The position numbers were made by a program, and so were the translations under genes. 64,000 nt of DNA from Paucihalobacter sp036825875 (lineage in GTDB: Bacteria > Bacteroidota > Bacteroidia > Flavobacteriales > Flavobacteriaceae), in contig NZ_DAISXK010000004.1 in assembly GCF_036825875.1 (NCBI RefSeq), positions 1-64,000 of the forward strand, given 5' to 3'. This document shows, in pieces, positions 52,577 through 62,109 of this stretch; the first letter of the stretch is position 1, and each line of letters starts with the position of its first letter. A model generated the notes under the pieces. The model saw only the letters and a list, made by a program, of their open reading frames with translations. It did no database searches and was not told where the DNA came from.

Positions 52577-54109
52577 ATGAATAGTAAAACTTACACTTGG
52601 ATTCTATACCTAATTTCCACAGTTATTGTTGCAACCATTTGTATTCAAGCTTATTGGAATTATAAAAACTACCTAGTTAATAAGCAGCAGCTCATTAACG
52701 AAATTCAGATAAGTCTGGATAAAGCTGTTGATGATTATTACGCCGCCTTGGCTCAAAATTCTACTGTTGGATTTACATTTAATAGCGATTCTGAAAAAAA
52801 TATCTTCGGAAAGGACAGCACTTTTATTAAAATTCTTTCAAGTATTGATAGTACCAAAAATAAATTTAAAAATTTGAACCATATCAATCCTAAAAGCATA
52901 GAAGGCGTCACTATTTTTAGAGGGGCCGAAGTTAAATCGATGGATACCATTCCTGTCGAGTACGCCAGGTTTGAAGATGATAAAGCCATAACTTCTTTTG
53001 AAAAAAACAATCCCGATTCACTCCAAGAAAAAGCGATTAATTTTTTAACTTCTAAAATTGTGGTGTCCATCAAAAATGACAGTTTAGATTTGAAGCAAGT
53101 TGACAGTCTGCTTAAAAACGAATTCCAAAGAAAAAAGATAAACGTCGCTTACCAGATGCAGTATAAAAACGATAAAAAGGAGCAATACTTTTGGTGGTAT
53201 CAAAATAAGTTTGAAACAACTAATAAAACCGACACGCTAGGAGATGGCATTAACACCAAAGCAAATTCAAGCTTTCTACCTACTGGAAGTGAATTAAATT
53301 TATATTTTACAAATGAAATTCCGTTGCTTTTAAATCGAATTTTAGGTGGTATTCTGTTGTCGACTATACTGGTATTTGGCGTTATTGGATGTTTGTTTTA
53401 CTTGCTTCATATTATCAACCAACAAAAACAATTGGCCGAAATTAAAAATGACCTCATCAGCAACATTACCCACGAATTTAAAACACCCATCGCCACCATT
53501 AGCGCGGCTTTAGAAGGCATGAGTAATTTTAACGCCATTGAAGATAAGAATAAAGCCAAACACTACATCAGTATGTCTGCTCACCAGTTGACGAAGTTGA
53601 ATACCATGGTTGAAAAATTACTAGAAACAGCTACTTTAGACAGTAACGAACTTGAATTTAATAAAGAAGAAGTGAATCTTAGTGATTTAATTGAAGCCTC
53701 TGTTAATAGTTTTAAAAATCAGCATCCTGAAAAGAATTTTATTTTCAATAAAAAGGTCAATAATATTATAGCTGCTGTTGATACATTTCATTTTGAAAAT
53801 GCCATTAACAACATTTTAGACAATGCCGTTAAATATGGTGGAAATGTAATTGAAATTGAGCTCAAAACTTTAAAAAAACAAATTGAAATTGACATTTCAG
53901 ACGATGGCAACAGTTTAAAACCAGCGGATAAAGAACGTATATTCGATAAATTTTACCGCGTACCAAAGGGCAATACACACGATGTGAAAGGTTTTGGGAT
54001 TGGCTTATTTTACAGTAGAACCATCATCGAAAAACACGACGGCAATATTGTCTTAAATTTAAATAACAACAAAACAACCTTTAAAATTACGCTACCTCAT
54101 GAGCGCTAA
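52577..54109 (+). CDS. Sensor histidine kinase
   Basis: This 510-residue membrane kinase has transmembrane segments at about 7-25 and 256-281, which enclose a 230-residue periplasmic sensor domain with no recognised fold. The phosphoacceptor is H299 in ISNITHEFKTPIATISA. The ATPase domain shows an N-box (NAINNILDNAVKYGG), G1 (DISDDG), an F-box-like FDKFYRVPKGNTHDVKGFGIGLFYS and G2. The -7 box lies only 5 bp before the ATG, so the message may be leaderless. It overlaps the regulator gene by 11 bp. The signal sensed is unknown; the divergent envelope operon suggests an envelope cue. Confidence 0.92.
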   Translation: MNSKTYTWILYLISTVIVATICIQAYWNYKNYLVNKQQLINEIQISLDKAVDDYYAALAQNSTVGFTFNSDSEKNIFGKDSTFIKILSSIDSTKNKFKNLNHINPKSIEGVTIFRGAEVKSMDTIPVEYARFEDDKAITSFEKNNPDSLQEKAINFLTSKIVVSIKNDSLDLKQVDSLLKNEFQRKKINVAYQMQYKNDKKEQYFWWYQNKFETTNKTDTLGDGINTKANSSFLPTGSELNLYFTNEIPLLLNRILGGILLSTILVFGVIGCLFYLLHIINQQKQLAEIKNDLISNITHEFKTPIATISAALEGMSNFNAIEDKNKAKHYISMSAHQLTKLNTMVEKLLETATLDSNELEFNKEEVNLSDLIEASVNSFKNQHPEKNFIFNKKVNNIIAAVDTFHFENAINNILDNAVKYGGNVIEIELKTLKKQIEIDISDDGNSLKPADKERIFDKFYRVPKGNTHDVKGFGIGLFYSRTIIEKHDGNIVLNLNNNKTTFKITLPHER

Positions 54110-54782
54110 AGTAAAATTATTATTGGCTGAAGATGAAGCTGCTTTAGGACAAATCATTAAAGAAAGTTTAGAGACGCGTGATTTTGAAGTATTGCTTTGC
54201 GATAACGGAGAGAAAGCTTTTGAAACTTATAAAAGCCAACAACCTGATGTGCTTGTTTTGGATGTGATGATGCCTAAAAAAGATGGTTTTACTTTAGCCA
54301 AAGAAATACGAAGCACAGACCAAAACATTCCTATTATATTCCTTACGGCAAAATCTCAAACAGCTGATGTGGTTGAAGGCTTTTCAATTGGCGGCAACGA
54401 TTATTTAAAAAAGCCGTTTAGTATGGAAGAGCTCATTGTGCGCGTTCATAATTTACTCCATCGCCAAAAAACTCAACAGAATACAACACTTATCATTTTA
54501 GGTGACTATAGCTTTAATTTTCCCAAGCAGCTCCTCACCTATAAAAATGAAACAGCTATTCAACTCACACACAGAGAAGCACATTTGTTATTTCATTTGA
54601 TACAAAATAAAAATCAGGTATTGGATAGGACTTTAATTTTAAACAAACTTTGGGGTAACGACGATTTTTTTAATGCACGCAGCATGGATGTTTTTATTTC
54701 TAAACTCAGGAAGAAACTCCAAAAAGATTCCAATCTTCAAATACTAAATGTGCGCGGTTATGGTTATAAATTAGTGTGCTAG
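54099..54782 (+). CDS. OmpR-family response regulator
   Basis: This 227-residue regulator has receiver residues E11-D12, phosphoacceptor D55 in VLVLDVMMP, T83 and K105 in YLKKPF. The C-terminal winged-helix domain ends RSMDVFISKLRKKLQKDSNLQILNVRGYGYKLV, the OmpR/PhoB DNA-binding pattern. Its start overlaps the kinase gene, so the two are translated together. The probable target is the GTTAAC triple repeat at 52511-52536. Confidence 0.94.
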   Translation: MSAKVKLLLAEDEAALGQIIKESLETRDFEVLLCDNGEKAFETYKSQQPDVLVLDVMMPKKDGFTLAKEIRSTDQNIPIIFLTAKSQTADVVEGFSIGGNDYLKKPFSMEELIVRVHNLLHRQKTQQNTTLIILGDYSFNFPKQLLTYKNETAIQLTHREAHLLFHLIQNKNQVLDRTLILNKLWGNDDFFNARSMDVFISKLRKKLQKDSNLQILNVRGYGYKLVC

Positions 54783-54814
54783 ACATTCATTTATTTTTGT
54801 AATTTGTAGCTCCT

Positions 54815-55597
54815 ATGATGCGATTCATTCTTATTTTTATTTTTGCGGTTTCCGTGGCTTTTGGTCAAGACACGATAAATCCCTTATTTATAAAGTCGCA
54901 ACCTATTAAAGCCGAGATCATCGGTGGTTTTGACAAATTTGACAACTTCTACTACACTACTAAAAACAACAGTTTTTTTAAACAAGATGCCAAAAACATC
55001 ACATCTTTTAGCAATTTACAATTAGGCGACATTGCATCGGTGGACGTTTATAATCCATTAAAAATTAATTTATTTTACAAGGATTTAAATAGTTTTATCA
55101 TTTTAGACAATCGACTTGCAGATGTCTTTAAAATAGACTTCAATACGCTGCAACCTTATCGCAACGTAACCCATATTTCAACTGGTTTTGACAATACCGT
55201 TTGGCTGTTTAATATGGATAGTCAGCAATTAGAATTGTATGACTATAAGCAAAATAGGTCTCGATTTCGGTCGGTGCCGATTAATGGTAAAATATTAGAC
55301 TTAAAAAGCAATTTCAACTTTTGCTGGCTACTCACTCAAAACCATTTGTACCAATACAATTATTTAGGCAGTATGATTTCGAAAATTCCAAATAATGGAT
55401 TTGAGAAAATAGCCATTTCCAATGAAAAACTAATTGTTTTAAAATCAGACAAACTCTACCGAATGGGTAAAGATTTAAGCGACTCCCAACCCATCAAGTT
55501 GCCAAATTTGTTAATAAAACAGTTTTTTGCAACCACCGAAACCTTGTATATTTACGATGGTGAAAACTTGCACCACTACCAACTAAAATTAGACTAA
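54815..55597 (+). CDS. Secreted beta-propeller-like protein of unknown function
   Basis: This 260-residue protein has a signal peptide MMRFILIFIFAVSVAFGQ. The body is a run of beta-strand units (GGFDKFDNFYYTTKNNSFFKQ, HISTGFDNTVWLFNMDSQQLELYDY, LYRMGKDLSDS) that look like blades of a propeller. No catalytic motif is visible. It lies 33 bp after the regulator gene and 4 bp before the deoxynucleoside kinase, so it is probably in the same transcription unit as the latter. I recall the same pair in other flavobacteria but know no function. Confidence 0.6.
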   Translation: MMRFILIFIFAVSVAFGQDTINPLFIKSQPIKAEIIGGFDKFDNFYYTTKNNSFFKQDAKNITSFSNLQLGDIASVDVYNPLKINLFYKDLNSFIILDNRLADVFKIDFNTLQPYRNVTHISTGFDNTVWLFNMDSQQLELYDYKQNRSRFRSVPINGKILDLKSNFNFCWLLTQNHLYQYNYLGSMISKIPNNGFEKIAISNEKLIVLKSDKLYRMGKDLSDSQPIKLPNLLIKQFFATTETLYIYDGENLHHYQLKLD

Positions 55598-55601
55598 CAT
55601 T

Positions 55602-56216
55602 ATGCATATTGCCGTAGCAGGAAACATTGGAGCCGGAAAAACAACACTTACAAAATTTTTAGCCAAACACTATAAATGGGAAGCGCAGCTTGAGGATGTG
55701 GTTGACAATCCATATTTAGACGATTTTTATAACCAAATGGAGCGTTGGAGTTTTAATCTTCAAGTTTATTTTTTGAATAGTCGGTTTCGTCAGGTACTTC
55801 AAATAAGAGAAAGCGGCAAAGATATTATTCAAGACAGGACTATTTATGAAGACGCGCATATTTTTGCGCCCAACTTACATGCTATGGGTTTAATGACCAA
55901 TCGTGATTTTGAAAATTATCGCTCGTTATTTGATCTGATGGAATCATTGGTGAAAGGTCCAGATTTATTGATTTACCTTAGAAGCTCCATACCAAATTTA
56001 GTATCTCAAATCCACAAACGCGGTCGGGATTATGAAAATTCAATCAGCATTGATTATTTAAGTCGACTTAACGAACGTTATGAAGCTTGGATTCACGGTT
56101 ACGACAAAGGTAACTTGCTTGTAATTGATGTAGATCATTTAGATTTTGTGGCCAACCCTGAAGATTTAGGTTTGGTTATCAATAAAATAGATGCAGAGAT
56201 TAATGGGTTGTTTTAA
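55602..56216 (+). CDS. Deoxynucleoside kinase
   Basis: This 204-residue dNK-family kinase has a P-loop GNIGAGKT at 7-14 and the ERS/DRT-type motif QDRTIYEDAHIFA. The lid region is QIHKRGRDYENSISIDYL. It phosphorylates deoxynucleosides for salvage; the substrate (dA/dG or others) cannot be told by eye. A strong terminator follows 24 bp downstream. Confidence 0.88.
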   Translation: MHIAVAGNIGAGKTTLTKFLAKHYKWEAQLEDVVDNPYLDDFYNQMERWSFNLQVYFLNSRFRQVLQIRESGKDIIQDRTIYEDAHIFAPNLHAMGLMTNRDFENYRSLFDLMESLVKGPDLLIYLRSSIPNLVSQIHKRGRDYENSISIDYLSRLNERYEAWIHGYDKGNLLVIDVDHLDFVANPEDLGLVINKIDAEINGLF

Positions 56217-56239
56217 CGCCTACATTCACCTTTATATAC

Positions 56240-56267
56240 AAAACCTCATCTCGTAATGAGGTTTTTT
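56240..56267 (+). terminator. Terminator after the deoxynucleoside kinase gene
   Basis: A perfect 10-bp stem AAAACCTCAT/ATGAGGTTTT with a 6-nt loop is followed by more T. Confidence 0.9.
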
Positions 56268-56421
56268 GTTTTAAATAACCGTGCTGTTCTGAGTCCGATG
56301 GCATTTTCACGAACGTTAATATTTCTTTAAAAACATAGGGGTTGCTAGCTTATTCGGCATTTCAACTTTAAGTTTTCTTATTTTAGTAGCTTCAACAATT
56401 CAATTCACCAATTAAATTCGC

Positions 56422-58947
56422 ATGAACAAACACTTTCTTTCGCTCCTTTTAGGACTATCTTTTTTCATTGGTAATGCTCAGGACGAGACCAAAAAAACAC
56501 CCGTACCAAATTACAGAGCTGCGGCAAAATTTTCACCAACTAACTTGGGGAAATTGGTGCATTCTACCTCGGTTAATCCTAATTGGCTAAAAACTGGTAA
56601 TCGGTTCTGGTACCAATACAAAACTACCGAAGGTTCTAAGTATTATTTAGTTGATGCCGATAAACGAAGCAAAACTGAATTATTCGACAACGAAAAAATG
56701 GCAAAGTGGCTCACCGAAATCACTAAAGATCCATACGATGCGCAACATTTACCTCGATTCGATTTTAAATTTGTAAAGAATGATACCGCCATTCAATTTA
56801 GAATGACTTCAACCGAAAAGGTAGAAGCAGCCGAAGACGAGGACGATGAAAAAACTGAGGTTGAAAACGATTCAACCAAGACCAAAAAGAAGCCTAAAAA
56901 ACCAAAAATGGAAAATAAAGTGTTTCATTTTGAGTACCGATTAGGCAGTAATTCACTCACCCTTTTAGATCATAAAAAGAAAGAAAAAGAAGATTGGAAA
57001 AAATGGGCCAATATTGCACCCGACAGCTCAATTGTTCTGTTTTCAAAGCATCACAATATGTACTGGATGGACAAGGAAAATTTCTTGAAAGCAGTGAAAA
57101 ATGAGAAAGACACTACCATTGTTGAAAACCAATGGACCACCGATGGTGAAGAATATTTTTCTTACGGTGGCGGCAGCGGTCGCGGAGAAACCAACGAAAG
57201 CAAAATAAAAGATAAGGATAAGCGAAAAAGCATTTACGGTATTTGGTCGCACGATTCAAAAAAGTTTGTATTTCAAAAAACCGATTCCAGACACATCAAA
57301 GATTTATGGGTCATCAACACTACTGAGGAGAAGCGACCAACCTTAGAAACCTACAAGTATCACATGCCTGGAGAGGATGAGTTTTATAAATATGAAATGA
57401 TTGTGTTTGATATTGCATCAAAAGATATGAAAAAGGTGCAACTAGATACCACAAAGCAACAAAGCATTCAGGTGTATCGAGAACCGAGAAAAAAAGCGAC
57501 TTATAGCGATGATTTTACGCCGTCCTTACTACTGTCTAAAAAAGGAAAAATCTATTTCAACACCATAAGTAGAGATCGTAAAAAATTTGACGTTTGTGTG
57601 GCCGATATCAACACGGGCGACGTAAAAATATTAATAGAAGAACGATTTAATACTTATATAGAATCACGTCCGTTAGTTTTGATTAACAACGAAACCGAAA
57701 TGTTGCATTGGGCTGAACGATCGGGTTGGGCACACTACTATTTATACGATACTGAAGGCAATCTTAAAAATCAAATTACCGATGGGTCGTTTCACGTAGA
57801 GCAAGCAATTGGTGTAGATGAAAAGTCACGTTCACTATATTTTACGGCGCACGGAATTCCTAAAGACCAAGATCCCTATTATGAGCAACTTTATAAAATT
57901 AACCTGAATGGCACAGGTCTGAAGAACTTAAATCCGAGCGATTATAATACTGATACCAATATGGCTGATTCTAATGGTTTTTTTGTCAGCAATTATTCCA
58001 GAGTAAATACCGTTCCAAAATCTGAACTGCGAAACAGCGCAGGTAATGTGGTGCTGCAGTTGGAAGAAGCCGATTTAACACAACTCATGGCCACAGGATA
58101 CCAATTTCCTGAACCCTTTAAAATGAAAGCAGATGATGGCATCACCGATATTTACGGTGTGATGTATAAACCTTTTGATTTTGATGAGACTAAAAAATAT
58201 CCGCTTTTACAATATGTATATCCTGGGCCACAAACTGAAGCTGTAAATAAATCATTTTCGATAAGAATGGATCGTTTGGATAGAATGGCGCAAATTGGTT
58301 TTATTGTGGTCACTTTGGGAAATCGCGGTGGACATCCAGACCGCTCAAAATGGTATCACAATTACGGCTACGGTAATTTAAGAGATTATGGTTTAGCTGA
58401 TAAAAGACATGTGGCAGAACAACTAGCCGATCAATACAGTTTTATTGATATTGAAAAAGTTGGAATTTATGGCCATTCAGGCGTTGGCTTTATGTCGACC
58501 GCTGCGATGTTGGTATATCCAGACTTTTTTAAAGCGGCAGTGTCTTCCGCAGGAAACCACGACAATACCATTTATAATAGTTGGTGGAGTGAAACCCACC
58601 ATGGCGTGCTAGAAGTAATGGATGATAAAGGTACTACCAAATATAAATACATGATTGACACCAACCAATCTTTGGCTAAAAACTTAAAAGGAAGACTATT
58701 ATTAGTTACTGGCGATGTTGATAATAATGTACATCCCGGTGGCACCATTAGAATGGCTCAAGCTTTGATTAAAGCCAATAAGCGTTTCGATTTTATGCTG
58801 CTGCCTGGCCAGCGCCATAGCTTTGGTGATATGACCGAATATTCATTTTGGTTAAGAGCCGATCATTTCAGTAAATATTTGCTAGGTTATGAAATGAATG
58901 CTGTTGACATTACTGAAATAAATCGTTATACGCCGAGATCTAAATAA
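56422..58947 (+). CDS. S9 family (prolyl oligopeptidase/DPP-IV-like) peptidase
   Basis: This 841-residue secreted peptidase has signal MNKHFLSLLLGLSFFIGNAQ. The N-terminal two thirds form a beta-propeller with a Lys/Glu-rich insert around 135-165 (EDEDDEKTEVENDSTKTKKKP). The alpha/beta-hydrolase domain carries S686 in YGHSGVGFMS, D767 in GDVDNNVHP and H799 in GQRHSFGD, a full catalytic triad. The nucleophile elbow GHSGVG differs from the usual GxSYGG. It probably cleaves dipeptides or small peptides in the periplasm. It is monocistronic and convergent with hppA. Confidence 0.9.
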   Translation: MNKHFLSLLLGLSFFIGNAQDETKKTPVPNYRAAAKFSPTNLGKLVHSTSVNPNWLKTGNRFWYQYKTTEGSKYYLVDADKRSKTELFDNEKMAKWLTEITKDPYDAQHLPRFDFKFVKNDTAIQFRMTSTEKVEAAEDEDDEKTEVENDSTKTKKKPKKPKMENKVFHFEYRLGSNSLTLLDHKKKEKEDWKKWANIAPDSSIVLFSKHHNMYWMDKENFLKAVKNEKDTTIVENQWTTDGEEYFSYGGGSGRGETNESKIKDKDKRKSIYGIWSHDSKKFVFQKTDSRHIKDLWVINTTEEKRPTLETYKYHMPGEDEFYKYEMIVFDIASKDMKKVQLDTTKQQSIQVYREPRKKATYSDDFTPSLLLSKKGKIYFNTISRDRKKFDVCVADINTGDVKILIEERFNTYIESRPLVLINNETEMLHWAERSGWAHYYLYDTEGNLKNQITDGSFHVEQAIGVDEKSRSLYFTAHGIPKDQDPYYEQLYKINLNGTGLKNLNPSDYNTDTNMADSNGFFVSNYSRVNTVPKSELRNSAGNVVLQLEEADLTQLMATGYQFPEPFKMKADDGITDIYGVMYKPFDFDETKKYPLLQYVYPGPQTEAVNKSFSIRMDRLDRMAQIGFIVVTLGNRGGHPDRSKWYHNYGYGNLRDYGLADKRHVAEQLADQYSFIDIEKVGIYGHSGVGFMSTAAMLVYPDFFKAAVSSAGNHDNTIYNSWWSETHHGVLEVMDDKGTTKYKYMIDTNQSLAKNLKGRLLLVTGDVDNNVHPGGTIRMAQALIKANKRFDFMLLPGQRHSFGDMTEYSFWLRADHFSKYLLGYEMNAVDITEINRYTPRSK

Positions 58948-58965
58948 GTAGTCTGCATATTAAAA

Positions 58966-59002
58966 TAAAAAAAACTCGCTTGGAAAAAGCGAGGTTTTTT
59001 TT
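58966..59002. terminator. Bidirectional terminator between the S9 peptidase and hppA
   Basis: A 7-bp core stem CTCGCTT/AAGCGAG is extended by A and T flanks on either side. The A-run (58967-58974) and T-run (58995-59002) let it work on both convergent messages. Confidence 0.88.
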
Positions 59003-59023
59003 ATTATTAAGTTATTGTAAAAC

Positions 59024-61438
59024 CTAGATTTTCTTAATTTCCACAGAATTAATTTCAACCTTTTTAGAAGTTTCTTCCACATTTATTGCCGCTTCAAAAG
59101 CTTCAACAGCATCTTTTACTTCAAGTTCAGTTCCTTTAAACGTTTCTACTTTTGTAATCGTTTCACCGTTTTCAGTCACCGTATAATTAACAGTAGCTTC
59201 CGCTAAATCGTTGGTTACCGTCATTTCCACTTTAACTTGATTATCTGCCAAGCCTGTTTCAGCACCATGGTCTCCTAAAATAGGTGCAATCACCAATCCG
59301 ATTAAACAAGTAAGTTTAATTAAAATATTCATAGACGGACCAGAGGTATCTTTAAAAGGATCACCAACTGTATCACCCGTTACTGCAGCTTTATGTGCAT
59401 CAGAGCCTTTGTAAGTCATTTTACCATCTATCATCACACCAGCTTCAAAAGATTTTTTAGCATTATCCCAAGCACCACCTGCGTTATTTTGGAATACTGC
59501 CCAAAGCACACCAGAAACCGTTACACCAGCCATATAGCCACCAAGCATTTCAGCAATTAATAAATTGTCGTAACCCAATAACATAGGCAATAATGAAATT
59601 GCGATAGGGAAACCAATAGTTAAAATCCCAGGTAACATCATTTCTTTAAGTGCCGCTTGGGTTGAAATTTCAACACATTTGCCGTATTCTGGTTTGCCGG
59701 TTCCTTCCATAATGCCAGGGATTTCTTTAAACTGACGACGCACTTCATACACCATTTCCATGGCAGCTTTTCCAACAGAGTTCATAGCTAATGCTGAAAA
59801 CACTACTGGAATCATTCCACCAACAAATAACATCGCCAATACTGGCGCTTTAAATATATTAATTCCATCGATACCTGTAAAAGTAACATAAGCCGCAAAT
59901 AAAGCAAGTGAGGTTAAGGCTGCAGAAGCAATCGCAAATCCTTTTCCTGTAGCAGCAGTGGTATTTCCAACAGAATCCAAAATATCGGTACGCGTACGGA
60001 CTTCTTTTGGCAACTCACTCATTTCCGCAATACCACCGGCATTATCAGAAATTGGTCCGAATGCATCAATAGCTAATTGCATGGCGGTTGTTGCCATCAT
60101 GGCGGAAGCAGCTAATGCAACACCGTAAAATCCAGCCAACGCATACGAACCCCAAATGGCACCTGCAAATAATAAAACTGTTGGGAAGGTTGAAATCATT
60201 CCTGTTGCCAAACCAGCGATAACGTTGGTCCCTGCGCCAGTGGCAGATTTTTGTACGATGGCTAAAACCGGCTTAGTGCCTAATCCTGTATAATATTCAG
60301 TAACTGATGATATCACACCACCAACAAATAATCCAACGATGGTTGCATAAAACACACGCATAGATGAAATTTCTTTAAGGCCTTCACCAAAGAAATTCAT
60401 TTGCATGGTTTCTGGTAACATATATCTTACTAAGAAAAAACAAGCAATAAGTGTTAAGCCGATAGAAACCCAGTTACCAACATTTAATGCACCTTGAACT
60501 TGTTTTTCTTTAGCATCATTATTTTTAATTTTAACCAACATGGTTCCAATGATAGAAAACAATATTCCGAAACCAGCAATGGCCATTGGTAATAAAATTG
60601 GACCGATACCGCCAAACCCTTGGTCTACAATATCACCACCCATATCTTTGATAACATAGTTACCTAGTACCATGGCTGCTAGAACTGTTGCTACGTAACT
60701 TCCAAATAAATCGGCACCCATACCTGCAACGTCACCAACGTTATCACCTACGTTATCTGCTATAGTAGCAGGATTACGAGGATCATCTTCAGGGATTCCA
60801 GCTTCCACTTTACCAACTAAATCTGCACCCACATCGGCAGCTTTGGTGTAAATACCACCACCTACGCGAGCGAATAAGGCAATAGATTCAGCACCCAATG
60901 AAAAACCAGCTAAAGTTTCTAATACAATCGTCATTTGATCGGTAGAGGTCCAAACGCCTCCCATAAAATAATGAAAGAACACGATGAAAAAAGTAGTTAA
61001 ACCAAGTACTGCAAGACCAGCAACGCCCAATCCCATAACAGTTCCTCCACCAAAAGACACTTTAAGTGCTTGGGGTAAAGTAGTACGTGCAGCCTGGGTA
61101 GTTCTCACATTGGTTTTGGTAGCGATTTTCATTCCGATATTTCCAGCAAAGGCTGAAAAAATAGCGCCAAAAATAAAGGCAACTACAATAAGTATATCTG
61201 TGGTTGGAACAATAAATGATATAGCAGCAAGTGCTAAACTGGCTCCAATTACGAAAAATGTTAGTAAACGGTATTCAGCTTTAAGAAAGGCTAGAGCGCC
61301 TTCATAAATGTAATCGGAGATTTCTTTCATCTTTCCGTCTCCGGCATCTTGCTTTAATACCCAAGATTTTTTGGCCCACATAAAAAGCAAACCGATGACT
61401 GCCATTACAAGTGGCACATAAATCATAAATTTATCCAT
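59024..61438 (-). CDS. hppA: Membrane-bound ion-pumping pyrophosphatase (K+-dependent)
   Basis: This 804-residue inner-membrane protein has about 16 transmembrane segments. Substrate-binding motifs DVGADLVGKVEAGIPEDDP (202-220) and DNVGDNVGDVAGMGADLF (228-245) are intact. A495 in GNTTAATGKG marks a K+-dependent enzyme. The glutamate of Na+ pumps after DLF is Gly246, while a Glu is present at E184 in GFSLGAESIALF. In the Flavobacterium-type enzymes I recall, this arrangement goes with proton pumping. After the last membrane segment there is an extra C-terminal domain of about 80 residues with a strand-rich segment (TVNYTVTENGETITKVETF). It lies downstream of ppa on the same strand. Confidence 0.93.
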   Translation of the reverse strand: MDKFMIYVPLVMAVIGLLFMWAKKSWVLKQDAGDGKMKEISDYIYEGALAFLKAEYRLLTFFVIGASLALAAISFIVPTTDILIVVAFIFGAIFSAFAGNIGMKIATKTNVRTTQAARTTLPQALKVSFGGGTVMGLGVAGLAVLGLTTFFIVFFHYFMGGVWTSTDQMTIVLETLAGFSLGAESIALFARVGGGIYTKAADVGADLVGKVEAGIPEDDPRNPATIADNVGDNVGDVAGMGADLFGSYVATVLAAMVLGNYVIKDMGGDIVDQGFGGIGPILLPMAIAGFGILFSIIGTMLVKIKNNDAKEKQVQGALNVGNWVSIGLTLIACFFLVRYMLPETMQMNFFGEGLKEISSMRVFYATIVGLFVGGVISSVTEYYTGLGTKPVLAIVQKSATGAGTNVIAGLATGMISTFPTVLLFAGAIWGSYALAGFYGVALAASAMMATTAMQLAIDAFGPISDNAGGIAEMSELPKEVRTRTDILDSVGNTTAATGKGFAIASAALTSLALFAAYVTFTGIDGINIFKAPVLAMLFVGGMIPVVFSALAMNSVGKAAMEMVYEVRRQFKEIPGIMEGTGKPEYGKCVEISTQAALKEMMLPGILTIGFPIAISLLPMLLGYDNLLIAEMLGGYMAGVTVSGVLWAVFQNNAGGAWDNAKKSFEAGVMIDGKMTYKGSDAHKAAVTGDTVGDPFKDTSGPSMNILIKLTCLIGLVIAPILGDHGAETGLADNQVKVEMTVTNDLAEATVNYTVTENGETITKVETFKGTELEVKDAVEAFEAAINVEETSKKVEINSVEIKKI

Positions 61439-61497
61439 AATTGATTTTGATTAGTTAATTGCTGGGCAAAAGTAGTAAAATGCAATTGAATACAAAA

Positions 61498-61522
61498 CCC
61501 TTTTATTCAGAAAACAAAAGGG
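61498..61522 (-). terminator. Hairpin terminator after ppa
   Basis: On the minus strand a 7-bp stem CCCTTTT/AAAAGGG lies 25 bp after the ppa stop, with an 11-nt loop and TTTTG behind it. It is weak but placed correctly; some readthrough into hppA is possible. Confidence 0.55.
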
Positions 61523-61546
61523 CTTTTTTGATATAATTTTAATTAT

Positions 61547-62074
61547 TCAAATTGAAAATTTACCTGTATCATTATAATCACTTTTTTGGTAGCGTTCTTT
61601 GCATCGGTACCAAATTTGTGTAGCTTCTTCAACATTTCCCCAGCCACCAACGTCAACTTTCTTCTTTTCGAGATCTTTATATACTTGGAAAAAATGTTCA
61701 ATTTCTTTAATTTGATGCGGATTCATATCAGATAAATCGTTGAGGGAATTCCATATAGGATCAGAGACTGGGACACAAATAATTTTCTCATCAGGACCTT
61801 TTTCGTCTGCCATGTGAAAAACACCAATGGGTTTTACCTCCATCACGCACATAGGAAAGGTTGGTTCACCTCCTAACACTAGCACATCTAAGGGATCGCC
61901 ATCTAAGGCCAAAGTTTCGGGGACAAATCCATAATCGGCTGGATACATCATAGATGAAAACAGCATCCGATCGAAGCGTATTTTTTTGAGTTCAAAGTCG
62001 TATTCATATTTGTTTCGGCTGCCTTTTGGTATTTCGATTAATACATCGAAGGTAGGTTGTTCTGAAGTTTTCAT
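61547..62074 (-). CDS. ppa: Soluble inorganic pyrophosphatase (family I)
   Basis: This 175-residue cytoplasmic enzyme hydrolyses pyrophosphate. It shows IEIPKGSRNKYEYDF, the metal signature DGDPLDVLVLG, and YPADYGFVPET. Length is that of E. coli PPase (176). A membrane pyrophosphatase gene follows on the same strand, so the cell can either burn pyrophosphate or couple it to ion pumping. Confidence 0.95.
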   Translation of the reverse strand: MKTSEQPTFDVLIEIPKGSRNKYEYDFELKKIRFDRMLFSSMMYPADYGFVPETLALDGDPLDVLVLGGEPTFPMCVMEVKPIGVFHMADEKGPDEKIICVPVSDPIWNSLNDLSDMNPHQIKEIEHFFQVYKDLEKKKVDVGGWGNVEEATQIWYRCKERYQKSDYNDTGKFSI

Positions 62075-62109
62075 ATGTTGTTTTTTGTAAATTTACCGAT
62101 TCAATTCTT

